From Betaproteobacteria bacterium (GTDB lineage Bacteria > Pseudomonadota > Gammaproteobacteria > Burkholderiales > CAIKXV01): a stretch of DNA of 62,173 nt. Every line of letters starts with the position of its first letter. Positions within the stretch are counted from its first letter, which is position 1. The translations under genes and the position numbers were made by a program. Where the stretch lies: positions 1-62,173 of the forward strand of contig JAJTHE010000016.1 of the NCBI GenBank assembly GCA_021298815.1, given 5' to 3'. Below are positions 10,255 through 19,485 of the stretch, piece by piece. The notes under the pieces are model-generated. The model was given only the letters and a program-made list of their open reading frames with translations, made no database searches and was not told where the DNA came from.

Positions 10255-11598
10255 TCAGTGCAGCTTGACGCGCGGCTCGCTGCTGCGCGAGAACAGCCGC
10301 GCCAGGGTGTCCATCGCGACCCGGGCCGAGCCGTGCAGCGCGTACTCGTGCATCTTGTGCAGCGAGATGTACATCATGCGCGCGAACAGGCCTTCGATGA
10401 ACAGGCGTCCGCCGACCAGCGCGCCCATCAGCGAACCGACGGTGCTGTGCTCGCCGAGCGACACGAGCGATCCGAAGTCGCGATAGCGGAACGCGTCCAG
10501 CGCACGCCGGTCGATCCGTGCGACCAGGTTGCGGTAGAGGGTCGCTGCCTGCTGGTGCGCGGCCTGCGCGCGGGGCGGCACGTTCACGACCGAACCGTTG
10601 GCCCCCGGCGCATGGCCCAGCCAGGGACAGCTCGCGCAGTCGCCGAGCGCGAAAACGTCCGGATCACGGGTGGTCGCAAGGGTCGGTTGCAGCACCAGCT
10701 GGTCGATGCGGTTGGTCTCGAGTCCGTCCAGGCCGGACAGGAAGGCTGGCGCGCGGATGCCGGCGGCCCAGACCGAGATCTCGGCCGGCACGAACAGGCC
10801 CGACGCGGTCTCGATGCCGTCGGCGCGCACCGCGGTCACCTTCTCGCCGGTGCGTACGTCGATGCGCAGGTCCTTCAGCAGCGCCTCGGCGCCCTCGGAC
10901 AGGGTCTCCGGCAACGCTGGCAGCACGCGCGGCCCTGCCTCGACCAGCGTGATGCGGATGTCGCGGTCCGCGCGCAGGCGGTCCATGCCGAAGGCGATCA
11001 GTTCGCGCGTGCTGTGGTGCAGTTCGGCGGCGAGCTCGACCCCGGTCGCGCCGGCGCCGATGATCGCGATCGACAGCTGCCCGGGCCGCAGCGCTTCCTC
11101 CTGGTCGTTGGCTCGCATGCAGGCGTTGATCAGCCGCTGGTGGAAGCGTTGCGCATCGGCGACCGAGTCGAGCGAGATGGCGTGCCGCGCGGCACCGGGC
11201 GTGCCGAAGTCGTTCACCTGGCTGCCCACCGCGATCACCAGCGTGTCGTAGCCGATGCGCCGTGCCGGTACGACCAGCACGCCTTCGTCGTCGTGCAGCG
11301 GCGCCAGTTCGATCTCGCGCGCCGTGCGGTCGAGGCCGACCATCTGCCCGCGCCGGAAGCGGAAGTGGTGCCACCGAGCCTGCGCCAGGTAGTCGAGTGC
11401 ATGGCCGTCCGGATCCAGGCTGCCAGCGGCTACCTGGTGCAGCATCGGCTTCCATACATGGGTCGGCGAGCGGTCGACCAGCGTGACCTCGGCGCGGCCG
11501 CCGCGCAGGCCGCGCGGCCCGAGTCGGTCCCCCAGGCGCGTGGCGAGTTCCAACCCGCCGGCGCCACCGCCGACGATCACGATGCGATGCGTGCTCAC
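10255..11598 (-). CDS. ndh: Type II NADH dehydrogenase (NDH-2), FAD-dependent
   Basis: Single-subunit, non-proton-pumping NADH:quinone oxidoreductase, 447 residues, peripheral to the inner membrane. Two dinucleotide folds are visible: R-I-V-I-V-G-G-G-A-G-G-L-E at the N-terminus for FAD and I-G-A-G-A-T-G-V-E-L near residue 180 for NADH. The motif F-A-L-G-D-C-A and the C-terminal ending E-P-R-V-K-L-H are typical of NDH-2. The frame is open about 90 codons further upstream, but that part is a low-complexity Arg/Pro stretch; the GTG at 11598 places the FAD motif at the normal distance. It diverges from a Bug-receptor gene. Confidence 0.9.
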   Translation of the reverse strand: MSTHRIVIVGGGAGGLELATRLGDRLGPRGLRGGRAEVTLVDRSPTHVWKPMLHQVAAGSLDPDGHALDYLAQARWHHFRFRRGQMVGLDRTAREIELAPLHDDEGVLVVPARRIGYDTLVIAVGSQVNDFGTPGAARHAISLDSVADAQRFHQRLINACMRANDQEEALRPGQLSIAIIGAGATGVELAAELHHSTRELIAFGMDRLRADRDIRITLVEAGPRVLPALPETLSEGAEALLKDLRIDVRTGEKVTAVRADGIETASGLFVPAEISVWAAGIRAPAFLSGLDGLETNRIDQLVLQPTLATTRDPDVFALGDCASCPWLGHAPGANGSVVNVPPRAQAAHQQAATLYRNLVARIDRRALDAFRYRDFGSLVSLGEHSTVGSLMGALVGGRLFIEGLFARMMYISLHKMHEYALHGSARVAMDTLARLFSRSSEPRVKLH

Positions 11599-11713
11599 CG
11601 GGGACGGGCGCGCTCGCCGCGTCCGCAGCCTCGGCCGACGATGCACGCATCCGGGAATCGACTGGGGCCGCGCATCGTACGAAGGCTCGCTCGAGGCAGT
11701 TGGATCATGGCCG

Positions 11714-11741
11714 ATGGTAGCATCCGACAGCAGGGCGTCAG
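11714..11741 (-). promoter_or_regulatory. Possible sigma-70 promoter for ndh
   Basis: On the - strand, CTGACG and TACCAT are separated by 16 bases, each matching 4 of 6 consensus bases. The position, about 115 bases before the GTG start of ndh in a 194-base divergent spacer, is reasonable. The matches are moderate, so this is a suggestion only. Confidence 0.3.
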
Positions 11742-11780
11742 GCATTTCCAGAAACGCTCCGGAAGAGGGTTTCCGCAACG

Positions 11781-11787
11781 AAGGAGG
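11781..11787 (+). promoter_or_regulatory. Ribosome binding site deciding a GTG start
   Basis: AAGGAGG, full complementarity to the 16S 3' end, lies 5 bases before GTG 11793. It makes that codon the likely start of the Bug gene rather than ATG 11820, whose preceding GGAGA is weaker. Confidence 0.6.
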
Positions 11788-11792
11788 CGGTC

Positions 11793-12839
11793 GTGTCGAC
11801 CGCAAGGATGGAGACAGGCATGGACAAGCATCCCCGGATCGACCTTCCGGCGCAGCCGCACGCGCGTGCATTCACCCGTCGCATCGCTGCAGGCGCGGCC
11901 GGCGCGGCCATTGCGGTGGCGGCCAGCGCACCGGCGTTCGCCCAGGCCTGGCCGGCCAAGCCGGTACGCTGGGTGGTGCCGTTCTCGGCGGGCGGCGTGG
12001 CCGACATCCCGGCGCGCATCATCGGGCAGAGGCTGTCCGAATCGCTCGGCCAGCAGATCGTCATCGAGAACCGGCCGGGCGCCGGCGGCACTCTCGGTTC
12101 CGAGGCGGTCGCGCGCGCGCAGCCGGACGGCTATTCCTGGCTGGTGGTGTCCAACACGAACGTGATCAATGCCGCGCTCTACGGCAAGCTGCCCTACGAC
12201 CCGGTGAAGGACTTCACGCCGGTGATCCATTTCGCCTCCACGCCGAACGTTCTGGTGGTGCATCCATCGTTCCCCGCCAAGAGCGTGAAGGAACTGATCG
12301 ACGTCGCGCGCAAGCGCCCCAAGCAGATCTTCTACGCGTCCTCGGGCAACGGCAGCTCGCAGCACCTGTTCGCCGAGCTGTTCGAGTCGCTGGCCAAGAT
12401 CGACATGGAGCACGTGCCGTTCAAGGGCAGCGGCCCGGCGATCGCCGCGCTGGTCGGGGGTGAGGTGTCCATGTCGTTCACCGGCATGAGCGCCGTGCTG
12501 CCGTTCATTCGTGCCGGCAAGCTGCGCGCGCTGGGCGTGACCACCGCGAAGCGCAACGCGGCGCTGCCCGACGTGCCAGCCATCGCCGAACAGCTGCCCG
12601 GCTATGACGCGACGCTGTGGCTGGGGCTGCTGGCGCCGGCGAACACGCCGCGCGACATCGTCGGGCGGATGAACGCCGAGGTGGCCAAGGTGCTGAGGGA
12701 TCCGTCCGTGCGCAGGCTGCTGGTCGACGGCGGCAACGACGTGATCGGCGGCAGCCCCGAGGAGTTCGGGAAGCTGTTCAATGCCGAGCTGGTGAAGTGG
12801 GCACAGATCGTGAAGGCGGTCGGCGCGAAGATAGACTGA
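11793..12839 (+). CDS. Bug-family tripartite tricarboxylate transporter substrate-binding protein (1)
   Basis: Periplasmic solute receptor of the Bug/TctC family, 348 residues. The export signal ends at A-P-A-F-A followed by Q-A-W-P-A-K-P-V-R-W, and contains an Arg pair (T-R-R) that would allow Tat as well as Sec export. The family core is present: V-P-F-S-A-G-G-V-A-D-I-P-A-R, then E-N-R-P-G-A-G-G-T-L-G and V-P-F-K-G-S-G-P-A-I. No TctA/TctB membrane genes are nearby, so it is an orphan receptor. Such proteins either share a distant transporter or act in signalling. The ligand is unknown. It is transcribed divergently from ndh and converges on a hydrolase gene. Confidence 0.92.
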   Translation: MSTARMETGMDKHPRIDLPAQPHARAFTRRIAAGAAGAAIAVAASAPAFAQAWPAKPVRWVVPFSAGGVADIPARIIGQRLSESLGQQIVIENRPGAGGTLGSEAVARAQPDGYSWLVVSNTNVINAALYGKLPYDPVKDFTPVIHFASTPNVLVVHPSFPAKSVKELIDVARKRPKQIFYASSGNGSSQHLFAELFESLAKIDMEHVPFKGSGPAIAALVGGEVSMSFTGMSAVLPFIRAGKLRALGVTTAKRNAALPDVPAIAEQLPGYDATLWLGLLAPANTPRDIVGRMNAEVAKVLRDPSVRRLLVDGGNDVIGGSPEEFGKLFNAELVKWAQIVKAVGAKID

Positions 12840-12858
12840 CAGCCGGCGGGCATCGCCT

Positions 12859-12885
12859 GGCGGCCAACGACTGGCGTCGGCCGCC
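12859..12885. terminator. Hairpin between convergent genes
   Basis: GGCGGCC (12859-12865) and GGCCGCC (12879-12885) form a 7-bp stem in the 60-base gap between two convergent genes. A competing pairing of GCCGGCGG (12842) with CCGCCGGC (12881) is also possible. It could end transcription from both sides; there is no T-tract. Confidence 0.3.
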
Positions 12886-12899
12886 GGCAAGGCCTGCGC

Positions 12900-13817
12900 T
12901 CAGCCGCGGTACAGCGGTTCCGGCTGCGTGAAGAACGAATGCAGGATGTGGTAGCACATCAGGTAGTTCTTCTGCTGGAAGCTGGCATGCGAGATGCCAG
13001 CCATCATCGCGAACTGCTTGTCCGGGTTGGGCAGCCGCTTGAAGAACTCGATCAGGTCGTCCAGGGCAGCGATCCCGTCGAACTCGCCGCGCATCAGCAG
13101 GGTCGCGGCCTTGATCCTGAGCGGATCGACGACCGGCAGCTTCGAGCACATGTCGACATAGGTGCCAGTGGGCATCTCGTGGTCGAGAGCGAGGATCGCG
13201 TCGGCGAAGGCCTCGACGGTCGCCTCGTCGGCGCAGCCCGGATGGTCGCGGTTGAAGATCGAGTGCACGAAGGCGCGGTCGATCGGCCGCTTCTTGATCG
13301 CGATGAAGTCGGGCAGCTTCTTCTTCCGTTCGACCAGCGTCGGCGCACCTTCGCCGGTCCACACGAAGGCATCGAGCGCCAGGCGAGAGACGCGCTCCGG
13401 GTTGCGTTCGGCGAACATGGCCGCGCGCAGGGCGCCCGACGAGATGCCGTACACCATGAACTGCTTCGTGCCGCGCGTCTTCATGATGTAGTCGCTGGCC
13501 GCCTTCACGTCGTCGGCGCCGTTCGAGATGTCGAAGTAGATATCGCGCGACTTGTCGGAGCGGCCGTAGCCCTCCATGTCGACGCACCAGTTGTCGAAGC
13601 CGCGCCTGGCGAACCAGTCCATCACGGAGGAGTTCGGCCGGCCGGGGACGGTCAGGTCGAACGTCGGGGTGGAGGCCATCGAGGAACCGTGCACCCAGAG
13701 GATGGTGCCGTTGCTGCCGCTGCCCGGCACGGCGCGCTTCTCCCACAGGTACAGGTTGATGTCGCCCTTCTTGGCCCAGTGCTCCTGGCCGGCAATGGTC
13801 GCGTCGACGGTGCTCAT
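12900..13817 (-). CDS. Alpha/beta hydrolase
   Basis: Alpha/beta-hydrolase-fold enzyme of 305 residues with no export signal. The oxyanion-side motif W-V-H-G-S-S (41-46), nucleophile Ser126 in G-I-S-S-G, an acid Asp in M-R-G-E-F-D-G-I near 243, and a base His in M-A-G-I-S-H-A-S near 275 give a complete Ser-Asp-His triad. The ATG at 13817 is preceded by AAGGAGAG. It follows the MFS gene by 25 bases on the same strand, so the pair probably imports and then hydrolyses an ester or amide substrate. The substrate is not identifiable from sequence. Confidence 0.85.
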   Translation of the reverse strand: MSTVDATIAGQEHWAKKGDINLYLWEKRAVPGSGSNGTILWVHGSSMASTPTFDLTVPGRPNSSVMDWFARRGFDNWCVDMEGYGRSDKSRDIYFDISNGADDVKAASDYIMKTRGTKQFMVYGISSGALRAAMFAERNPERVSRLALDAFVWTGEGAPTLVERKKKLPDFIAIKKRPIDRAFVHSIFNRDHPGCADEATVEAFADAILALDHEMPTGTYVDMCSKLPVVDPLRIKAATLLMRGEFDGIAALDDLIEFFKRLPNPDKQFAMMAGISHASFQQKNYLMCYHILHSFFTQPEPLYRG

Positions 13818-13842
13818 CGGTGGTGCTCTCCTTGGGTGGGTG

Positions 13843-15141
13843 TCAGGCGGCCGCGCCGCCCTGCCGCCCGAACAGGTCGCGCGGCATCAGGAACACGAAG
13901 AAGTTCGCCAGCACGATGGTGCCGGCCAGGAAATAGAAGACGGCGAACAGGCCCCAGGTGTCCGCGACCCAGCCGGCGAGCAGCGGCGCGACGGCCGCGC
14001 CGATCGCCTGGGTGCAGAACATGATGCCGACCGCCGAGCCCGCCGTCGACGCCGGCGTGCTGTCGAGCATCCAGGCCTGCAGCACCGCACGCACGGCATA
14101 GAGGAAGAAGCCGAGAAGCGCCGTGCAGACCACGAACAGAAACGTGCCGGGTGCCAGCAGCATCACGCCGATCACCGCTGCGCTCATCACCATCGAACCG
14201 GCGACGATGCGCGAACGGCCCATCCGGTCGGACAGGTGGCCGGCGATCGGCGAGGCCGCGAAGCCTGCAGCCTGCAGCACGAACAGGCACACCCCGGTGG
14301 CGAAGATCGAATAGCCGAGCTCGCGCGTCAGGTACAGCGGCAGGAACACCAGCAGCCCGGTCTGGGTCATCGTCCGGAACGCCGCGCTGGTGCAGATCAG
14401 CATCATCGCGCGGTTGCGCAGCAGCGCCGCGGCTTCGGACAGCTGGTCGGACCAGCGGGGGCGCTCCGCCGCATCGGCTGCGGCCTTGCCCACCGGCACG
14501 GGCTGCCTGCCGGGCTCCGGTGCTTGCGCGCGCTCGATGCGGATGGTCGGCAGCGCGCCGAGCATCGCCAGGATGAGCAGCGACGCGAACACCCCGGGCA
14601 CGACGTTCATCATGACCACTTCGCGCCAGGTGAAGGCGGCGAGCAGGGCACCGACCACGAGTGGCGCGACCGCCTCGCCGACGTTGCCGCCCATGCCGTG
14701 CACCGACAGCGTCACGCCCTTGCGCGCCGGATAGCGCTCGGCCAGCGTGGAGATCGCGGTCGGGTGCCAGATGTTGTTGCCGATCGAGACCAGCGTGACG
14801 CATGCAAGCAGCACCCAGTAGGTGCTGGTGAAGCCCATCATCAGGTAGGGAAACCCGACCCAGAACAGGGACGCCGCCATCATCAGGCCGCGGTTGCCGT
14901 AGCGGTCGACCAGCATGCCTGCGGGCAGGTTCGAGGCCGCGCCCACCGCATGCTGCACGGTCATGATGAAGCCGATCTGCACGTACGACAGACCGAGCTC
15001 GGTGCCGATCAGCGGCAGCAGGAGGTAGAACGTCGCCGTGTACCAGTGCGTCATCGCATGGCCCGCGGAGATCAGCCAGACGTCCTTCAGCCGCAGGATG
15101 CTGGTGTGCGTTGGCTGGGGCAGGGTTGCTAGGCCGGACAT
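13843..15141 (-). CDS. MFS transporter
   Basis: Major facilitator superfamily permease, 432 residues with about 12 hydrophobic segments and a long central cytoplasmic loop (about 200-245) rich in charged residues and Pro. Loop 2-3 carries the MFS motif A form G-M-L-V-D-R-Y-G-N-R-G. The N-terminal S-A-G-H-A-M-T-H-W-Y segment resembles the fosmidomycin-resistance branch, but substrate cannot be assigned. ATG 15141 is chosen over an upstream in-frame start because the extra 31 residues look non-coding. It is first of a two-gene unit with the downstream hydrolase; a promoter should lie in the 148-base gap after cheA. Confidence 0.85.
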   Translation of the reverse strand: MSGLATLPQPTHTSILRLKDVWLISAGHAMTHWYTATFYLLLPLIGTELGLSYVQIGFIMTVQHAVGAASNLPAGMLVDRYGNRGLMMAASLFWVGFPYLMMGFTSTYWVLLACVTLVSIGNNIWHPTAISTLAERYPARKGVTLSVHGMGGNVGEAVAPLVVGALLAAFTWREVVMMNVVPGVFASLLILAMLGALPTIRIERAQAPEPGRQPVPVGKAAADAAERPRWSDQLSEAAALLRNRAMMLICTSAAFRTMTQTGLLVFLPLYLTRELGYSIFATGVCLFVLQAAGFAASPIAGHLSDRMGRSRIVAGSMVMSAAVIGVMLLAPGTFLFVVCTALLGFFLYAVRAVLQAWMLDSTPASTAGSAVGIMFCTQAIGAAVAPLLAGWVADTWGLFAVFYFLAGTIVLANFFVFLMPRDLFGRQGGAAA

Positions 15142-15289
15142 CTCGGGGGAGTCGCGCAGCGTCGTGTGGGCACGGAAGCTGTCGATGTTAGCACGCCGAT
15201 GAATGCCCCCGGCCGGCCCGGCGGCCGGCGCCACGCGCAGCCTGCCTGCTGCGTGCGCCGGTGCTTCAGTGCGTCACGACGTCGATGCG

Positions 15290-17203
15290 TCAGGCCGCGC
15301 GCGCGAACAGCGCCGCCGGGTCGTCGTGGCCGGTCTCCGCCAGCAGGGCTTCCATGTCGAGCACCAGGACCACCGAACCGTCGCCGGCCAGCGTGGCGCC
15401 GGCCACGCCCTTCGGCTTGATCTGGTCCAATGGCTTGATCACCACGTCGTCGCGGCCGATGAAGCCGTCCACCGCGAGCACCAGCGAGGACAGCGCCGCC
15501 TGCAGCAGCACGCCGTAGCGCGGCTGCACCGGCTGCGGCCAGCCGATCAGGCCGGACAGCGTGCGTACCGGAAGCACCTCGTCGCGCACCACCATGGTCG
15601 CGCGACCGGACACCGCCTGTACCTCGTCGGCACGGATCGGGATGATCTCGCGCACCATCGAAAGAGGCACCGCGAACGGCTGTTCGCCGACGCGCACCAC
15701 CAGCACCGGGAGGATCGCCAGCGTCAGCGGCAGCGAAATCGCGATCCGGGTGCCGCTGCCGGGCTCGGAGGTGATCTCGATCCGCCCGTTCAGCTTCTGG
15801 ATGTTGCTCTTCACCACGTCCATGCCGACGCCCCGGCCCGACACGCTGGACACCTCGTCCTTGGTGGAGAAGCCGGGCATGAAGATCAGGTGCAGTGCCT
15901 GGCGGTCGTCGAGCGAACTGGCCGCCTCGATGTCCATCAGGCCCTTCTCGACGGCCTTGCGGCGCAGCACGTCCGGGCGCATGCCGCGGCCGTCGTCGCT
16001 GATCTCGATCACGATATGGTCTCCGGCCTGGCGTGCCGACAGGCGTACCGTGCCCTTCTCCGGCTTGCCTGCCATCCGGCGGTCCTCGGGCGATTCGATG
16101 CCGTGGTCTGCCGCGTTGCGCACCAGGTGCACCAGCGGGTCGTTCAGTTCCTCGACCATCGTCTTGTCGAGTTCCGTCTCCTCACCGGAGAGCTCCAGGT
16201 CGAGTTCCTTGCCCAGCTGGCGCGCCAGGTCGCGCGCCATGCGCGGGTACTTCTGGAACAGGCGACCGACCGGCTGCATGCGCGTCTTCATCACTGCGTT
16301 CTGCAGGTCGCCGACCAGCAGGTCGAGCTGGCTCACCGCCTCGTCGAGCGCACGGAACACGTCGATCGAGGTCTTGCCCTGCATGATCTCGGTGCGCAGG
16401 CAGGTCAGCCGGTTCTTGGTCAGGCCGATCTCGCCCGACAGGTTGAGCACCTGGTCGAGCCGCGCGGTGTCGATGCGGATGGTGTTGTCCTTGACCACCA
16501 GCTTGTCGGTGTCACGTCGTCCGGCCCGCTCGGCGCGCGTGCCCGGCTGGTCGGTGTCGCGCCGGCCGAGCGGTGAGGCCGCTGCCTGCGGCGCCTCGAC
16601 CGGGGTCGCCGCGCCGGCCCGAGGGGCGACCTGAAGGTCGGCCTGAAGGTCGGACCGAGCGTCGGGCCGAGCGGCGGCCGGGATCCCGGTGATCGCGCCG
16701 TACAGGGCCGGCCAGTCGACGTGCGCACCGGCGCCGGCGGCAGGGGCGCTGCCGGCCTCGACGGGCGCCGGGGCAGCGGGCGTGCCCGCGCCGCCTGCGC
16801 GCGCCAGCGGTTCTCCGGAGATCGCGCGCGACAGTTCTTCCAGCAGGTCCGGATCGGCCGGGCTCGGATGCCCCGAGGTGGCCAGTGCATCGAACATGTC
16901 GCGAACCGTCGCGGTGGCCGACATGATGACGTCCATCAACGCCGGCTCGAGCCTCATCGAGCCGTTGCGCAGCAGGTCGAACAGGTTCTCGGTCAGGTGG
17001 CACAGCTCGACCAGCGGCTGCACGCACAGGAAGCCGGCGCCGCCCTTGATCGTGTGGAAGCCGCGGAAGATGTGGTTGAGCAGCGCCGGGTCGTCCTGCC
17101 GCCGCTCGAGCTCGACCAGCTTGTTGTCGACGTCGGCGAGCAGCTCGCTGGCCTCGGTCAGGAATTCCTTAAGCAGTTCTTGGTCGCCGGAAAAATCGCT
17201 CAT
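15290..17203 (-). CDS. cheA: Chemotaxis histidine kinase CheA
   Basis: Sensor kinase of the chemotaxis array, 637 residues. P1 HPt domain with phospho-accepting His50 in G-F-H-T-I-K-G-G; an Ala/Pro-rich linker at about 125-240 in place of a clear P2 domain; a P3 dimerisation helix pair from about 250; a P4 ATPase domain with N-box L-V-H-L-V-R-N-A-A-D-H-G-I and G-box G-R-G-V-G-M-D-V-V; and a C-terminal P5 CheW-like domain. The linker holds a repeated G-R-R-D-T-D and a DNA direct repeat near 16630-16655. It is the last gene of the che operon. With no cheW here, P5 probably couples to the CheV proteins or to a CheW encoded elsewhere. Confidence 0.96.
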   Translation of the reverse strand: MSDFSGDQELLKEFLTEASELLADVDNKLVELERRQDDPALLNHIFRGFHTIKGGAGFLCVQPLVELCHLTENLFDLLRNGSMRLEPALMDVIMSATATVRDMFDALATSGHPSPADPDLLEELSRAISGEPLARAGGAGTPAAPAPVEAGSAPAAGAGAHVDWPALYGAITGIPAAARPDARSDLQADLQVAPRAGAATPVEAPQAAASPLGRRDTDQPGTRAERAGRRDTDKLVVKDNTIRIDTARLDQVLNLSGEIGLTKNRLTCLRTEIMQGKTSIDVFRALDEAVSQLDLLVGDLQNAVMKTRMQPVGRLFQKYPRMARDLARQLGKELDLELSGEETELDKTMVEELNDPLVHLVRNAADHGIESPEDRRMAGKPEKGTVRLSARQAGDHIVIEISDDGRGMRPDVLRRKAVEKGLMDIEAASSLDDRQALHLIFMPGFSTKDEVSSVSGRGVGMDVVKSNIQKLNGRIEITSEPGSGTRIAISLPLTLAILPVLVVRVGEQPFAVPLSMVREIIPIRADEVQAVSGRATMVVRDEVLPVRTLSGLIGWPQPVQPRYGVLLQAALSSLVLAVDGFIGRDDVVIKPLDQIKPKGVAGATLAGDGSVVLVLDMEALLAETGHDDPAALFARAA

Positions 17204-17285
17204 GGCCGGTCTCGCCTTCAGCTAGGTGTTCTTGGGTAGGGCGCCGCCGGGGTCGGGGGCTGCGCCATGTATCCGTCGGGCGGCA

Positions 17286-18011
17286 TCAGAAGCCGAGCGA
17301 TTCCAGAAGTTCGTCGACCTGGTCCTGTGTGGCGACAACGTCGCCGCGTCCTTCGTGCTTGACCACGGGTCCGTTGAGCAGGCCCTGCGCCTCGGCCCGC
17401 TTCTCCTGCGGCATCTGTTCGACCAGCAGCTCGAGCAGCTTGTGCTCGATGTCGTGTGCGGCGGCGGTGATCTTCTTGATCACCTGGCCGGTGAGGTCCT
17501 GGAAGTCCTGCGCCATCATGATCTCGGTGAGCTGGCTGCGCGTGGCGTCGGTGCGCTCGGGGACGCCGCCCAGGTAGCGTCGGGTGTCGGCCACCAGCGC
17601 CTTGAATTCATCGATCGACAGCTGCTTGTCGAACAGTCGATCCCAGCTGGCCGACAGCGCCTTCGCGCCTGCTTCCAGTTCGTCCTGCAGCGGGCGCGCG
17701 ACCTCGGTCGCGTTGAGCGCCCGTTCGGCTGCCTTCTCGGTAAGCGTCGCCACGTAGGTCAGGCGGTCGCGCGTGTCCGGGATCGCCGATGCGGCCTGCT
17801 GCAGCGACTTGTCGAAGCCCAGCTCGCGCAGGCTTTCGTGCAGTGTGCGGGTCAGCTTGCCGATCTTCGCCAGTACTTCGCCGGACTGGGTATCGGCGGC
17901 ACCGGGGGCTGCCTCGCCGGCAGCTCCCGGCTCTTTGTTGGCCGCGACGATGCTGTCGAACAGTGCTTCGAGGTCGGGGGAGTCCTGCTGCGCTACGGTG
18001 CCGTCGTTCAT
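17286..18011 (-). CDS. cheZ: CheY-P phosphatase CheZ
   Basis: Protein of 241 residues that dephosphorylates CheY-P. The catalytic segment M-M-A-Q-D-F-Q-D-L-T-G-Q-V-I-K-K is present, with Asp172 and Gln176 corresponding to Asp143 and Gln147 of E. coli CheZ. The C-terminal CheY-binding peptide D-Q-V-D-E-L-L-E-S-L-G-F is also present. The central part should form the long helical hairpin. The gene lies 4 bases after cheY, so the kinase output and its phosphatase are cotranscribed. CheZ is typical of Beta- and Gammaproteobacteria, which fits the taxonomic reading. Confidence 0.95.
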   Translation of the reverse strand: MNDGTVAQQDSPDLEALFDSIVAANKEPGAAGEAAPGAADTQSGEVLAKIGKLTRTLHESLRELGFDKSLQQAASAIPDTRDRLTYVATLTEKAAERALNATEVARPLQDELEAGAKALSASWDRLFDKQLSIDEFKALVADTRRYLGGVPERTDATRSQLTEIMMAQDFQDLTGQVIKKITAAAHDIEHKLLELLVEQMPQEKRAEAQGLLNGPVVKHEGRGDVVATQDQVDELLESLGF

Positions 18012-18015
18012 CGCC

Positions 18016-18411
18016 TCACCCCACCTTTTCCATGGTTTTCAGGATCTTGTTCAGCTTCTCGTCGAGCACGGCCGCGGTGAACGGCTTGACGATGTAGCCG
18101 CTCGCCTTGGCCTGGGCGGCCTCGATGATGTTTTCCTTTTTCGCCTCGGCGGTGATCATCAGCACCGGCAGGCTGGCCAGCGTCGCGTCGCCGCGGATCG
18201 CCCGCAGCAGCTCGATGCCGGTCATGTTCGGCATGTTCCAGTCGGAGATCACGAAGTCGAAGCCGCCGGCCTTCAGCTTGGCGAGGGCGACGACGCCGTC
18301 CTCCGCCTCGTCGACGTTGGAGAAGCCGAGCTCCTTCAGCAGGTTGCGCACGATGCGGCGCATCGTTGAGAAGTCGTCGACGACGAGGAACTTCAGGTTA
18401 TCCTGGCTCAT
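18016..18411 (-). CDS. cheY: Chemotaxis response regulator CheY
   Basis: Stand-alone receiver of 131 residues that carries the CheA phosphate to the flagellar switch. The acidic pocket V-V-D-D (Asp12, Asp13), phospho-acceptor Asp57 in I-S-D-W-N-M-P, the switch Thr in M-I-T-A-E-A and the conserved Lys in G-Y-I-V-K-P-F are all in place, and the D-W-N-M-P-N-M-T-G form is the one found in proteobacterial CheY. The frame is open 17 codons further upstream, but ATG 18411 starts the canonical [13 protein letters not shown]. Confidence 0.96.
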   Translation of the reverse strand: MSQDNLKFLVVDDFSTMRRIVRNLLKELGFSNVDEAEDGVVALAKLKAGGFDFVISDWNMPNMTGIELLRAIRGDATLASLPVLMITAEAKKENIIEAAQAKASGYIVKPFTAAVLDEKLNKILKTMEKVG

Positions 18412-18451
18412 GCGGATGCTCCGGAGCTGCGGGTGTTGGTGGGTTGATCGT

Positions 18452-19396
18452 TCATGCGGCACGCGCCAGCAGCGGGCGCAGGGTCTCGGCCAGCACCGAG
18501 GCGTCGAACTTCGCCACGTAGGCGTCGACGCCCACGGCCTGGCCCATCGCGCGGCTCGCGCTCGAGGACAGCGAGGAGTGCATGACCACCGGGATGCCGG
18601 TGAAGCGCTTGTCGGCCTTGACCAGGCGGGTCAGCACGTAGCCATCCATCTCCGGCATCTCGGCATCGGCCAGGATCAGCCCGAGCTGGTCCGACAGCGG
18701 CGTGCCCTCGGACTCGGCGCGTGCCGCCATCGTCTGCAGGCTGTCCCAGGCCTCGCGGCCGTTTGTGGCCTGCAGCGAGCGCACGCCCAGGCGGTCGAGC
18801 ACGCTGCTGATCTCGCGCCGCGCGACCAGCGAGTCGTCGACGTAGAACACCGTCGCTTCCGACGCGTTGTGGGCAGGCGCGATCTCCGGGACCAGCGTGT
18901 CGCCATAGACCTGCGCCAGCACGTGCTCGACGTCGAGGATCGAGACCAGCCGGTCCTCCTCGATGCGGGTGATGGCGGTTATCGGGTTCTCGGAAGAGGT
19001 CAGGCGGCTCTCGGGCGGCTTCACCTGGTGCCAGTCGACGCGGATGATGTGCTCGACGTCGTGTACCAGGAAGGCCTGGGTATGCCGGCTGTACTCGGTG
19101 ATCATCATCGTCTCGCAGGATGACAGCGAGGGGTCGGACAGGCCGGCAAAGCGCGCCAGGTTGATCACCGGGATGATGTTGCCGCGCAGGCTGATCACCC
19201 CCTCGACCCCGTCGGGCATGTTCGGCGTGCGGGTGATCTTCGGCGCCTTGGTGACTTCGCGCACCTTGAACACGTTGATGCCGAAGGTTTCGCGGGTGCC
19301 GAGGGAGAACAGCAGGATCTCCATCTTGTTCGAGCCCGCGAGGCGCGTGCGCGCATCGACGCTGTCGAGCATGGTGCCGTTGTCGATCGTGTCCAT
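18452..19396 (-). CDS. cheV: CheV: CheW-like coupling domain fused to a receiver (1)
   Basis: Chemotaxis adaptor of 314 residues. The N-terminal CheW-like domain (about 25-165; [11 protein letters not shown] and [14 protein letters not shown]) couples receptors to CheA. The C-terminal receiver (about 180-310; Y-V-D-D-S, phospho-Asp in [11 protein letters not shown]) lets phosphorylation tune the coupling for adaptation. It is clearly paralogous to the next upstream gene. With no CheW, CheR or CheB in the cluster, the two CheV proteins are the only visible adaptors. Confidence 0.93.
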   Translation of the reverse strand: MDTIDNGTMLDSVDARTRLAGSNKMEILLFSLGTRETFGINVFKVREVTKAPKITRTPNMPDGVEGVISLRGNIIPVINLARFAGLSDPSLSSCETMMITEYSRHTQAFLVHDVEHIIRVDWHQVKPPESRLTSSENPITAITRIEEDRLVSILDVEHVLAQVYGDTLVPEIAPAHNASEATVFYVDDSLVARREISSVLDRLGVRSLQATNGREAWDSLQTMAARAESEGTPLSDQLGLILADAEMPEMDGYVLTRLVKADKRFTGIPVVMHSSLSSSASRAMGQAVGVDAYVAKFDASVLAETLRPLLARAA

Positions 19397-19485
19397 CCTG
19401 GAAGGTCCTGGTTTCGTCTGTCCGGTGCGGGGGGCTCGAGGTCGGGAATGCCCTGGAGCGGAGCGGGAAGGGTGGTGCGGGCGGG

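Noticed and set aside
11599..11871. N-terminal extension of the NADH dehydrogenase frame
   Set aside because: It is low-complexity Arg/Pro/Ser sequence overlapping the divergent promoter region; the family N-terminus begins at 11598.
16621..16680. Short direct repeat in the cheA linker region
   Set aside because: It is a small in-frame repeat within a low-complexity linker (C-T-G-A-A-G-G-T-C-G-G twice) and probably reflects codon slippage, not a functional element.
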